In this document: positions 1-9,689 of the stretch, piece by piece
Layout of the letters: every line of letters begins with the position of its first letter
Position numbering within the stretch: position 1 is the stretch's first letter
Source: Chromera velia
Lineage: Eukaryota > Sar > Chromeraceae
DNA: 40,311 bases
Assembly: GCA_018398765.1 (NCBI GenBank)
Contig: JAHBMJ010003983.1
Coordinates: forward strand, 1 to 40,311
Direction of reading: 5' to 3'
Notes under the pieces: model-generated
Told to the model about the DNA's origin: nothing
Database searches by the model: none
What the model saw: the letters and a program-made list of their open reading frames with translations, nothing else
Position numbers and translations under genes: made by a program

Positions 1-74
1 GGGGGGAGAGAGGGGCCACATTGACTTTAAAAAAAAAATCCTTTTTCGTTAATGCCTACTGCAAACTCCCTCAC

Positions 75-1867
75 CGTTCTCTGCTTCTTGGCGGCATCAC
101 GTGCGGATTCCAGCAGGAGATGTACGCGTACAGTCCGGCGACTAGAGGCCAGAGGAATGCGGAGACAACAGTCAGGAAAGGATGGGGAGCAGAAGAAACG
201 GGGAAGACACAAAATGCGGAGACGAGAAACCCCAAGAGAGAGACACTCCAAAACGTCCCCCTCTCAATGTACCAAGGCTTCAACAGCCCCTCGGCTGTAA
301 ATCCAACCGGCTGTGTGATGTTCAACATCATTTCGTAAAATGGTGATGCCTTGTCTCTTCGGCGGATCTTCGCAGACACTGCTGGCTTTTCCATCTCCTC
401 ATACTGTTTCTCACTGTCTTCTTCTTCCTCGTTCTCATCCCCCCCCTCAAGTGCACCCCCCGCTGCATCCTCGGCACCTGTCTGCGTCTGTGTGACTACA
501 GACTGCGGTCGACAAGGGGCCGAAGCAGAGGCAGCGGTCGAGGTGGATGCGCAGAGCGAAGACAGAGAACGATTCTGAGTCTGCTGCCCAGACCTCCCCC
601 CCTTCCCATCCCCACCAGGAGCACCCCCCCCGGTGGAGGGCAGCAAGGAGTGTCCCTCCCACACTTCTCCTGCTGTATCTTGCCCCCCTTCCCTCCCATC
701 TCGACCACCTGCTGAAGAAAGATGGACAGGCCGAAATCCACTCTCCTCATCACCCCATGACCCTTCCCCCTCTCCTGTCGATGCACCAGCCTCACCTCCT
801 TCATGTTTCTTGCCCACAAAACGGGCGGCTGCCGGAGACAGGGAGAGCAACGCACGACGGGCGAAGTGTGAGGTCAGGGCCCAGAGCCGCAGCGCACCGT
901 GGGCGGCCGCTGCGACAACCCCTGCCATCAAAGCCTGGCCCGGGAAGTCTTCCCCTCCCGCCCCCTCTCTCTCAAGCTGAAGCAGCCAAATCGCATAACG
1001 TAGATCGTCGATGCCTCCCCCCCCCCGCATCAAATCTAGCACCGTCTCGCCTTTGTCGTTCACCGACATTACACTTAGGCGCTTCCTCACGGGTCCCTGA
1101 CGCACGCAATAGTTCTCGGTCGTGACAAAGAACACAACCGCTGGAACCGTCTTTTTCGCGGCAGCCAGGTGCTGGGGGAGCACGCCTTCGTTGTCTCGTG
1201 CTGCGATGTCGGCACCGAGATGGTGGAGCAGACGGGTTGTGGTCTCGCCCCCCTTGTCTGCAGACATGTGCATCAGGGTACGACCTTGGTTGTCCCTCAA
1301 CTCGAGGGGCATCCCGTGAGCGATGAGAAAGAGAAGGACGGCCGTGCTCGTCTGTTCACCGACTGCACGGAAGCCGGCGTGACGGCCGAAGGAGTCGGTC
1401 ACGTCCCACCGCCCCCCACGGGACCAGAGAGCATGGACAAGGCGGAGAGTACCACTCTCACACGCCTGCATGAAGGGAGTTTTGCCTTCCGAAGGTTCTT
1501 TTTGGTTGGGGTCAGTTAACTCCACCAGCAGGTCGGCTAGCTGATAGAGAGGGTGGTCGGGAAACGGGAAGGGATCTGGTAATTGGGAAATCAGGACAGA
1601 GAGAAATGGGGTGTTCGAATCAGTGGTAAGGAGATGAGGATCCTTTGCAAAGACATCTCTGTGTTCTGTGAGCGCTTGCAGGACTCTTTCCCAATGCTTC
1701 TGAACCCACAGGCATCTAATGTTGGACAAAATCTTTCGCACTTTTTCTTCCTGCTCTGCTCTTTTCACGAGCAGCTCCAGCTCTTCATTGGAGAGAAAAG
1801 AAAGGCGGGCAGGGTCCATCAACACATCCATTGCTATTGTTGTGATATGCTCGACGCGTTTCCTCAT
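75..1867 (-). CDS. Ankyrin-repeat membrane protein, 3' end off the window
   Basis: The visible part is one exon of about 597 codons. It starts at an ATG at 1867; a second in-frame Met 13 codons on is an alternative start. Residues about 130-245 hold three to four ankyrin-type repeats (for example GRTLMHMSADKGG, then a GADIAARDNEG turn), normally a protein-protein interaction surface. Residues about 330-500 are Gly/Glu/Ser-rich low complexity. Two hydrophobic segments follow, about 539-557 and 563-583, probably membrane-spanning. The open frame meets TGA at 71-73, but an excellent donor (ACG|GTGAGG, minus strand) lies directly before it, so the exon probably ends at 75 in phase 2 and the gene continues to the left. 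Ankyrin repeats followed by membrane segments fit ankyrin-DHHC palmitoyltransferases, but no DHHC domain is in view, so that is only a guess. The gene is head-to-head with the ClpB gene. Confidence 0.75.
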
Positions 1868-2264
1868 TCAATTTTGGCTGCCCGATTTTTGGCAGGTCGT
1901 TTGCTTGTGTATCCAAAAAAACTTGTCAGGCGGGTTGAAGAAAATCGAACCACAGCCTTGACTCCCGTGAGTCTGGGGATCAGGAGACAAAGAAGCTGTC
2001 AGTGCGCCTTAGTCTCCTTGAGCTCCTTGGTTGGACAAGTGGTCGAAGTGGCTGGCAGAAGTGCTTTGGAAGATCGAGAGCAATGTACGTGTTGTTTTGT
2101 TTTGAGCGGAGCCGGTCTTGCAATGTCTCGCATGGTCTCGCGCATTGGCCGGCCGCGCGGAACGCGGGGCCGGTCCCCGGGGCCGCAAAACGCAGGCCGG
2201 GCCGCGGCCGCGCGGCGAAGAAAGGCCGGGATTCTCAGTGCGTGCATGTGTTGTGACCGTTGTC

Positions 2265-2331
2265 CTGTTGCATATCTGTTGCATGCACGGTTTGTCCTGA
2301 AACACGTTGGTGCACCGTTGGTGCTGTCCTG
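2265..2331. promoter_or_regulatory. Short direct repeats phased at 11 bp
   Basis: CTGTTGCAT occurs at 2265-2273 and 2276-2284, 11 bp apart. CGTTGGTGC occurs at 2305-2313 and 2316-2324, also 11 bp apart. TGTCCTG occurs at 2261, 2293 and 2325, 32 bp apart each time. Spacings near 10.5 bp, or multiples of it, put copies on the same face of the helix. Their position between divergent genes suggests transcription-factor sites. No factor is known; the role is inference. Confidence 0.4.
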
Positions 2332-2448
2332 CATCTTCACATCGCAACAAAAATTCAAAATTCCAATCTCACCGATACACGAAGAGGTTTCCCTCTCCTT
2401 CCTGTCTACGTGGCAGCTGCAAAACTCTTCAAACTTTCAAAGTCAAGG

Positions 2449-2605
2449 TGAACACTTTCGTATTCTGTCTGAACACTTAACTCAGTGTGCTTTGAACTGA
2501 TTGAGTTGATATCGATAGATCTTTTTCTTTATTGAGCTGCTCTCAACTTCCAGCTTTGAGGCTCTTTCTGACACTACTTTGTCACCTCTTCCTTCTGTTC
2601 TGTAG
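2449..2605 (+). other. Probable 5' UTR intron of the ClpB gene
   Basis: A strong donor (TCAAG|GTGAAC) at 2449 pairs with a strong acceptor ending at 2605. The acceptor has a pyrimidine-rich run, CCTCTTCCTTCTGTTCTGTAG, and a possible branch sequence CTGAC near 2570. Only six bases separate the acceptor from the ATG at 2612. The predicted intron is 157 bp. The acceptor alone could instead serve a spliced leader; transcript data would decide. Confidence 0.55.
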
Positions 2606-2611
2606 ACAACC

Positions 2612-5600
2612 ATGTCTTCGGGCAATTGGACCGAGGCGGTGGTTGGTGTGTTTGAATCTGCTGGGTCGTTTGCGAAGGCCCACAACCACATTCAGCTTGA
2701 CGTCTCTCACGTGATGCTCGCACTTCTGAAAGACGAAGAGTCTTTTGGTCGTCGCGTGATCACGAGGGTTGACGGTGACTTTGACTGCTTGAGACTGTCC
2801 CTTGAGGGATTGATGAAGAAGATGCCTTCACAGGCACCTGCACCTGACCGTCTCTCTCCGAACCATTCTCTCATGGCAGTGATCAATAGTGCCGAGAGAA
2901 TGAAGGAGAAGGCTGGGGACTCTTTCCTCTCAGTTGATCATCTTCTCCTCGCCCTGCTCCAAGATAATAACGTGAAGAGGGCCTTCTCCGAGGCTTCGTA
3001 CAGCGTCACGAAGATCGAGGAGGGCGTCAAACAACTGAAGGGGTCGAAGAAGGTCACATCAGCAACAGGAGACAAGACCTTCGACGCCTTGAACAAGTAC
3101 GGCATCGACCTGACTGCTCTTGCCGAGAGCGGAAAACTCGACCCTGTCATCGGTCGAGAGGACGAGATCCGCCGCGTCATCCGGGTTCTCTCCAGACGCA
3201 CCAAGAACAACCCCGTGTTGATCGGGGAGCCCGGTGTGGGCAAGACGGCCGTGGTGGAGGGCCTGGCCCAGCGGGTCGTTCACGGTGACGTCCCAGAGAA
3301 CTTGAAGACCCGTGTGATTTCTTTGGATATGGGGGCGTTGATCTCGGGGGCAAAGTATAGGGGGGAGTTTGAGGAGAGGTTGAAGGCTGTGTTAAATGAG
3401 GTGAAGGAAGCAGAGGGGGGGGTGATTCTGTTCATTGACGAAATCCATCTTGTGATGGGAGCGGGGAAGACCGACGGTGCGATGGACGCGGCCAATCTGC
3501 TGAAGCCTATGCTCGCAAGAGGAGAGCTCCGATGCATCGGTGCGACAACTCTTGACGAATACAGGAAACACGTGGAGAAGGACGCGGCCTTTGAGAGAAG
3601 ATTCCAGCAGGTTCGTGAGCTAAGCAAAAAAAGTGGCGTTGTCCCTTAATTGCTCCCCTGGTTTCCCTTTTTTGCCTGTTTGCTTATGTGCCCGCCCGTT
3701 TGTTTTTCTGTGATCTTTCTGTCTGAAGCCCCTACTGACCTCCTTATGTGCCCCCTTTCAGTTTCTTCTCTTTCGTCCTTCTGTCTAACTGTCCCTTTTT
3801 TGTTTGTGCCCCCCCCCCCTTCTGTTTTTCTCCATCCTTTTCTATTGAAGGGCTCTTGCTTGTTTTGCTTGTGTGCGCCTCCACATCCTTTTACGATTTC
3901 ACTTCCCCCCCCCCAATTCTCTCTCTGTGCAGGTCCACGTACACGAGCCTTCAGTTGCTGCGACGATCTCTATCCTCAGAGGGCTGAAGGACAAGTACGC
4001 AGCGCATCACGGAGTCCGCATCCTCGACACTGCCCTCGTCGACGCCGCCCACCTCTCCGACAGGTACATCACCTCCCGCTTCCTCCCCGACAAGGCGATC
4101 GACCTCGTTGACGAGGCGTGTGCGAACGTGAGGGTCCAGTTAGACTCCCAGCCAGAGGCCATAGATCTCCTCGACCGCCAGAGAGTCCAGCTGGAGGTGG
4201 AAGAGAGGGCGATGGTCAAGGAGGAGGGGAAGGGAGGGGAAGGGGGGGATCCGATGACCGTCGCTCGATTGGCGGAAGTCCGGCGGGCTCTTGCGGAGTT
4301 GAACGAGAAACTGCGGCCTCTGAGGGCCCAGTATGAAACTGAAAGGGAGAGAATTGAGGAGATCGGCCGCTTGACCAGAAAACGAGATGAACTTCGGCAC
4401 AAGCTCGAGATGGCCGAACGACGAGGAGATGTAGAGACAGCTGCCGATGTGCGGCACGAGTCTCTCCCCGGCGTCGAGAAGCGACTTGCAGAACTGCACC
4501 AGCAGCAGATTGATGCTGAGGCTGCAGAGAGACGGGCGGGCGGTCAGAGTCTGTTGACAGAGACGGTTGGCCCAGAGGCCATCGCTGCAGTTGTGGCGAG
4601 ATGGACCGGAATCCCGGTCGCTCGGCTTACGCAGTCCGAGAGAGACCGACTGCTCCATCTGGGGGACAGATTGAACGAGAGGGTTGTGGGGCAGACAGAG
4701 GCGGTGGAAGCCGTGACGGAAGCCGTTCTGCGCAATCGCGCAGGCCTTTCGCGTCGCGACATGCCTGTCGGTTCTTTTCTGTTCCTTGGCCCGACAGGTG
4801 TTGGCAAAACGGAGTTGTGCAAGGCGCTCGCCTCTGAGTTGTTTGACGAGGCGAAGCGTCTCGTTCGTCTCGACATGAGCGAGTACATGGAGAAGCACTC
4901 GGTCTCCCGTCTGATCGGTTCGCCTCCTGGGTATGTAGGGTATGATGAGGGGGGGCAATTGACAGAGGAGGTGAGACGGAATCCGTACTCAGTCGTCCTG
5001 TTCGATGAGATCGAAAAAGCCCACCCTGCAGTCTGGAACGTTCTCCTCCAAATTCTTGATGAGGGGAGGCTGACAGACGGACAGGGACGTCACGTCGACT
5101 TCACCAACACCGTCGTGATCCTCACCTCCAACATCGGGGCCCAACACCTCCTCGCAGCGGCATCTGAGATTCGGCAGAAGGGACAAGATGTCTCTGAAGC
5201 CGCAATGGCCACCGCGAAGGAGCGGGTGACTGCTGATGTGAGATCATCGATGCGTCCCGAGCTCTTGAACCGGTTGGACGAGATCATAGTGTTCCAACCC
5301 CTGGGGCATCAGGCGTTGAGGGGGGTGGTGCGTCTGCAGATGCGGGACGTGCATGAGCGTCTGGCAGCCAAACGCCTTGAGCTTGTGATGGATGACAATG
5401 CGATTGATCACGTCCTGGCGTGTGCATACGAGCCAGAGTATGGTGCACGTCCGCTGCGTCGATTCCTCGAACGTCGCGTTGTCTCTCACCTGTCCCGTCT
5501 GATCCTCTCAGGGGAGCTGATGCCTGGCTCCAAGGTGTTTGTAGGGTTGAAGGGGGGGCCGCCGGGGAAGGGTGAGTTGACCTGGGAGGTCGACTCGTCG

Positions 5601-5891
5601 GGGGCTGACGAGATGATGCAGAGGGACGGGGATATCAAAAGAAAAGCGGGGGAGACGTTGGGACAGTCTGGTTTGAATGGGAAAGTGAAGCTGCATCGGA
5701 CTTCGGGGGGGGGGACGGGGACGGGCGGGGATGTCGAGATGGGTGGAGGAGAGGGAGAGTATGAAGACGGAGAGGAGGAGCCTCTCGGTCTTCACAGAGA
5801 GGGTGCGGGGGGCTCTTCCGACTCGTACACTCGGAGGTCTCTCTCTCATCACAATGACGCAGCGGCAGGGGGCAGAAGGGTGCGTATCTGA
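2612..5891 (+). CDS. clpB: ClpB/Hsp100 disaggregase (AAA+ ATPase)
   Basis: Two coding exons, 2612-3610 and 3933-5891, joined in phase 0 across a 322-bp intron, give about 985 residues. This is a hexameric AAA+ motor that threads aggregated proteins through its pore together with Hsp70. Visible parts: complete double Clp-N domain (about 1-145); first ATPase domain with Walker A GEPGVGKT (205-212), pore loop AKYRG (247-251), Walker B LFIDE and arginine-finger stretch FERRF beside the splice site; M-domain coiled coil (about 395-520), which marks ClpB and not ClpA/C; second domain with Walker A GPTGVGKT (619-626), pore loop GYVGY (666-670), Walker B VVLFDE (687-692) and sensor-2 GARPLRR. No presequence precedes the Clp-N domain, so it is probably cytosolic or nuclear. 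About 118 extra Gly/Glu-rich residues follow the second domain, which is unusual. Confidence 0.96.
3611..3932 (+). other. Intron of the ClpB gene
   Basis: The donor is CAG|GTTCGT and the acceptor TCTGTGCAG. The intron is strongly pyrimidine-rich with long C and T runs. Joining at 3610/3933 restores the conserved sequence [15 protein letters not shown]; a donor four bases downstream would break the frame. Confidence 0.92.
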
Positions 5892-6669
5892 TCTGAATGC
5901 ATTCATTATGTCTTCCTTCATGCATTCGATCATCCATTGTGTGATTGCTGTTGATCGAATTGCATGAAGAAGTAAGTGTACTTCTCTTGATGCCTTTCGG
6001 CGTAATTGTTATTGTGAATTGCTGCATTCCGTCCTTGTTTGGTGATGGGCGGAGGTTTGCAAATGTGGGAAAGGATGAATGGACTTCAAGCAAAAAAAAT
6101 GCAAAGCTCGTTTAGCATGCTTACTTCCTTCCTTCTGTCCTTGTTTGCCGATGGAGGGAGTACGTGAATCAAAGAATGAATGATGAATGAGTGACTAACA
6201 AAGAAAAAGGTGCATGGATCTCCATGAATCAAGATCTATATGCATGCGCACTTGCCTCTGTCTTTCCCTCCTTTCACTCCTTGTTCAGTCCTTGTTTGGC
6301 GACAAAAGAAAGTACGTGAATGAAAAGTGAACGGGAAAATGGATGATGATTGATTGATCTACACAGAAAAAGGCGCATGGATCTCCATGCACCAGGATCT
6401 ACATGCATACTTGCTTCCTCCATATCTTCTTGCTTTCCGTCTTCGTTCAATCCTTGTGGAGCTCGAAAACATGTGATGCCTTCAATGTTCTCTGTATTTC
6501 TCTGTGTGAACGGGGGACGGTCCCCCAACGTCACCTTATTTTCAGATTCAGGTGAGAAGTGTCGAGTGTCATTCGTTCATATGGATAAGCTTTTTCACGT
6601 CTTCGAGTACCTGTGCCAGTACATGCATGCAAGCAGTACCGTCACTGACAGCCTGAGCTGCATGTAGCA
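5892..6669. repeat. ClpB 3' flank with degenerate tandem copies
   Basis: No gene is seen here. Three degenerate copies of a roughly 105-150-bp unit are recognisable. Each begins with GTCCTTGTTTG at 6031, 6137 and 6288. The later two copies share AGTACGTGAAT, then GAAAAAGG-GCATGGATCTCCATG. The segment ATGGATCTCCAT is a near-palindrome. A possible fourth, decayed start lies near 6450. The array probably grew by local duplication; no coding function is evident. Confidence 0.55.
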
Positions 6670-6744
6670 TATGCATGTTTTGATTAGTTTCGATACAGTG
6701 TATAAGGCTTCTCAAGATCGGTGGCAGGGTATCCAATTAGGTTT

Positions 6745-6820
6745 TAACCTAACCTAACCTAACCTTGAAGTCAAAAAAACCTAGTTTAGGTTATTAACCT
6801 AGGTTACTAACCTAAATTGC
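6745..6820. repeat. Telomere-like CCTAA array with inverted arms
   Basis: The plus strand shows four uninterrupted AACCT units (6746-6765), preceded by TTAGGT and followed by several further TTAGGT and ACCTAA words up to about 6820. The array could fold into hairpins. TTAGG is a telomere repeat in arthropods and close to plant-type TTTAGGG, but such a short interstitial tract can also arise by chance or from a transposon end. Confidence 0.5.
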
Positions 6821-7234
6821 AATGATGCGATCCTTACAGGTATGAAATATGATCATATCTAGGATTATATTAAGTGATATCATAGTTTTATGTATATTTT
6901 TACAGCGTTACATTAAGTTGGGATATGTAAAACACTTTTTAAATTAAAGATAAATGTTTTAAAGTGTGTTTATTTTGTGTTGTTTTTGACTGAAACATGA
7001 TATTCAAAAGCTTGATTCAACATGACATTCAAATTTAAAAGTAACTTTAAAAAGTTGATTTTTACTAGTGTGAAAGTCAGTTTTTGAATGAAAACCATCA
7101 TTTTTACAGGTATAAACTTAATTTTTTAGTCTGTGCTATCCATAATCCTCTGAGCTACCCAAAAGTGTTTAATCATGGAATATATTTATTCACTAGTTAC
7201 TCACTTCAAAAGTAATATAATTAGGAATATATTC

Positions 7235-7311
7235 AGGAATATATTCCTAAATAAATTAAGAGGGGTCTGGGGGGCGGAGCCTCCCAGGCTACATTTTTTT
7301 TTTTTTTTTTA
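7235..7311. repeat. Palindrome, GC-rich hairpin word and poly(T)
   Basis: AGGAATATATTCCT (7235-7248) is its own reverse complement and follows a near-copy at 7223. At 7262-7287 a GC-rich word GGGGTCTGGGGGGCGGAGCC is followed by CTCCCAGG, able to pair internally. A run of about 20 T begins near 7292. The layout is reminiscent of a mobile-element end, with the poly(T) being a poly(A) tail on the minus strand. No element family is identified. Confidence 0.35.
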
Positions 7312-8990
7312 AAGCATAGTTTGTGACTGGTTTTGAAAAAGATAAACAGGGGCTATCTAGCTGTTAGGCACTGTTAATAGGCAGTAGTGTTACTATACTA
7401 GAATCATACTAGACTGTGTTACAGTGTTACTAGAATTTTATAAAATCTTACAATTTATAAACTTATTAAACTAGTAAGTAACATATCATATGAATACGTG
7501 GTTGAAAGTTCATACATGTTCTTATTGCATGAACATGCACACTACACCTTGTGTTTAAAACTCATGTATGAAGACCCAATTTTTTATGCAACATGTATAA
7601 TCGGCTATTCGGCTCCGAATGCATGCACCGATAGCGCAGGCATTCAGATGGAGGAGCGTCAAGTATGAGGTCGCATGAGAGAGAGAGCTAGTAGTGAGAG
7701 CAGTAACCGGGACAGAAGGAAGAGATGAAAGACGTATAGGCCAGACGCTAGGAACAAACTTTAAGTCAATGCCCCCCCCCCCAAAAAAAACCGATAGCTG
7801 CGGCCACTAGTAGGAGCGGTAGGCGGCGTATACATATAGATTATCATACATAATTATACATGGTAAAATATAATGTTTTACATTTAGTAGACTTTATGCA
7901 TTTAAATGCTATAGCTTCAATTATAGGCTAAATAAATTAATGAATGACTATAACACTCGGAGCTTAGCTTGTGGTAGTCAATGTTTATAAAACTAGTTAT
8001 AAAATAAATATCCTAGGCTCTAGATCTGCACTACATAAAAAAAATAATAAAAGATGACAAAAAGTTTTTTTTTATTGATTTTTTTTTTAATCATGGTATT
8101 CAATAGGTAAACAACTGTTGTTCAAGTGTTACAAGAGTGTTGTACGGGGTGTTCCATTCAAAACTTTTTTTGTTTTTGAATGGGAAAGCGTTCACGATCA
8201 CGAAAAAGATGAAGGAGAAACTATATACTTTTCAGTTGATAAAAAAAAAAAAAATAAAAGATTGGAAACCTAAGTTGGAAACTTTCTTTTTTTTTTTTAA
8301 TGGAGTGCAGAGCCTAGGCCCTGGTTTACTAGTACATCCTTCTATAACTTGAACATGATCCCACATATAATATAGACCTCTAATACCGCTCCTCTATCTA
8401 GACTTGTCACCTGTATAAGATAAAACCGCGACACTGCTCTGGGCTAGGCTCTGGGACACTACTAAATGATAGTCTACATCACTTATCATAATATTATTTA
8501 TATACTTTGCTAGATACTTTAAAAATTAATTATAATGTTACTATTATGTTAGGCTAGGTGTTAGTTAAGGTATATATACTAGTACATTTTTTGGATGCGC
8601 TTTACCAGAGTAGGTACATTATCTATATATTATGAGAAAATTGGTTGGTATACAGGTTTTATTAGACTATTGCAGGACAAAACTAAATATAAAGCAAACC
8701 TCATAATCATGCAAGCAAGGTGAACCGGCTAAAAAGCTGACAATAAAACTACTGTCAAAAGCGCTGAAGCAAGGCTAGAAGCAAGGACTCTTCCCTTCTT
8801 TGTGTGTAGCCTAGCTATGTGCTCTGTGTATCATTTGTGTGACAGAAGCCATTCTTTGAGCCAAAATCTGACTCCACCAGAGTCTCCAGCTTCATGCATT
8901 CCGGATTTTCATTGGCGAAACTAGCCAGTAAACTTCACTGTCTGCACGTGTGCCCTTTATTCTTTGATTTACTCTTTTTTTTGTGTACGT

Positions 8991-9689
8991 AAAAAAAGAT
9001 AGACAGGAGAGACAAAGAAACAGAGAGAAGCAAACACACCCAAACCAAAAACACGGAAAAGTCGCTTTGCTCTGTCAGAAAACTGAAAGGGCTTTACAAG
9101 AACACCGCACATCATACATTCTCAATCTTTCATGCTCTGACTCTGCGATTGAAGTCAACTGCATGAGAGCCATCGCTTGCCCTCTGCACTCAGCTTGAAG
9201 CCACCCGTCGAACTTTCGACATGACAAGCACCCTTTTTCCGCTCTGTCAGTGAATGGAAAAACAGTAGAGACAGACAAAGAACAGCCCCAACAATTCGGT
9301 CAATTGATCTGGGAGCACGCCCCCACCTTTTCCCAGACGCCATGAAAAGCTTAGAGAGAAGAAGTCAAAGGTCATCAAATCAAATGACCTTCCGCCAAGA
9401 GGATAGACTCTTTTGTTTCGCAAAAAGGACCGTTTCTCCTTTATTGCGAGACTCTTCACACGCTTCAATTTGCTCTCTCCACGAACTCTCCCCCAGTCAT
9501 GGCAACGCGTCTTCCCTTCCTTCCTATCTTCCCCTTCTCCTCCCTTTCTCCTCACATCCTCTGATTTTCCGTCTGTCGATCTGATGCCGACAGCTCTGCA
9601 GACCTGCTTCACATGCATTCCTATCAATCGATCCCCCATTCAAACAAACCCCCAACCAGTCAACTCAACGATCGACAACTGCTTCCTCT
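8991..9689. other. Spacer between the convergent ClpB and GTPase genes
   Basis: Composition returns to balanced, CT-rich sequence. The stretch should include the 3' UTR of the GTPase gene, whose stop is at 9690. Open frames of 60-130 codons occur on both strands but show no domain, are low in complexity and overlap each other. No gene is called. Confidence 0.4.

Larger units (their letters stand above)
1868..2611. promoter_or_regulatory. Head-to-head spacer, probable bidirectional promoter region
   Basis: This 744-bp stretch separates the start codons of the ankyrin gene (minus) and the ClpB gene (plus) and must hold both promoters and 5' UTRs. It contains a very GC-rich core at about 2140-2235, a cluster of short direct repeats about 11 bp apart at 2250-2331, a repeated octamer GAACACTT at 2450 and 2471, and a probable 5' UTR intron at 2449-2605. 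I see no TATA box that I trust and no convincing heat-shock element. Confidence 0.6.
6670..8990. other. AT-rich island without recognisable genes
   Basis: Base composition changes abruptly to very AT-rich, with long A and T runs, against a roughly balanced, simple-sequence-rich surrounding. No open frame here looks coding. Landmarks are a TTAGG-like array at 6745-6765 flanked by inverted TTAGGT/ACCTAA words up to about 6820, a 14-bp perfect palindrome at 7235-7248, a GC-rich hairpin-like word followed by poly(T) at 7262-7311, and a C10A8 run near 7771. This probably represents decayed mobile or otherwise inserted DNA lying between two convergent genes. Confidence 0.5.

Noticed and set aside
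2340-2480. Heat-shock elements upstream of ClpB
   Set aside because: GAA and TTC words are frequent here, but none forms the required alternating nGAAnnTTCn array with exact spacing.
3615-3620. Alternative ClpB donor GTGAGC
   Set aside because: Its use would shift the frame of the second exon and destroy the conserved VHVHEPSV sequence.
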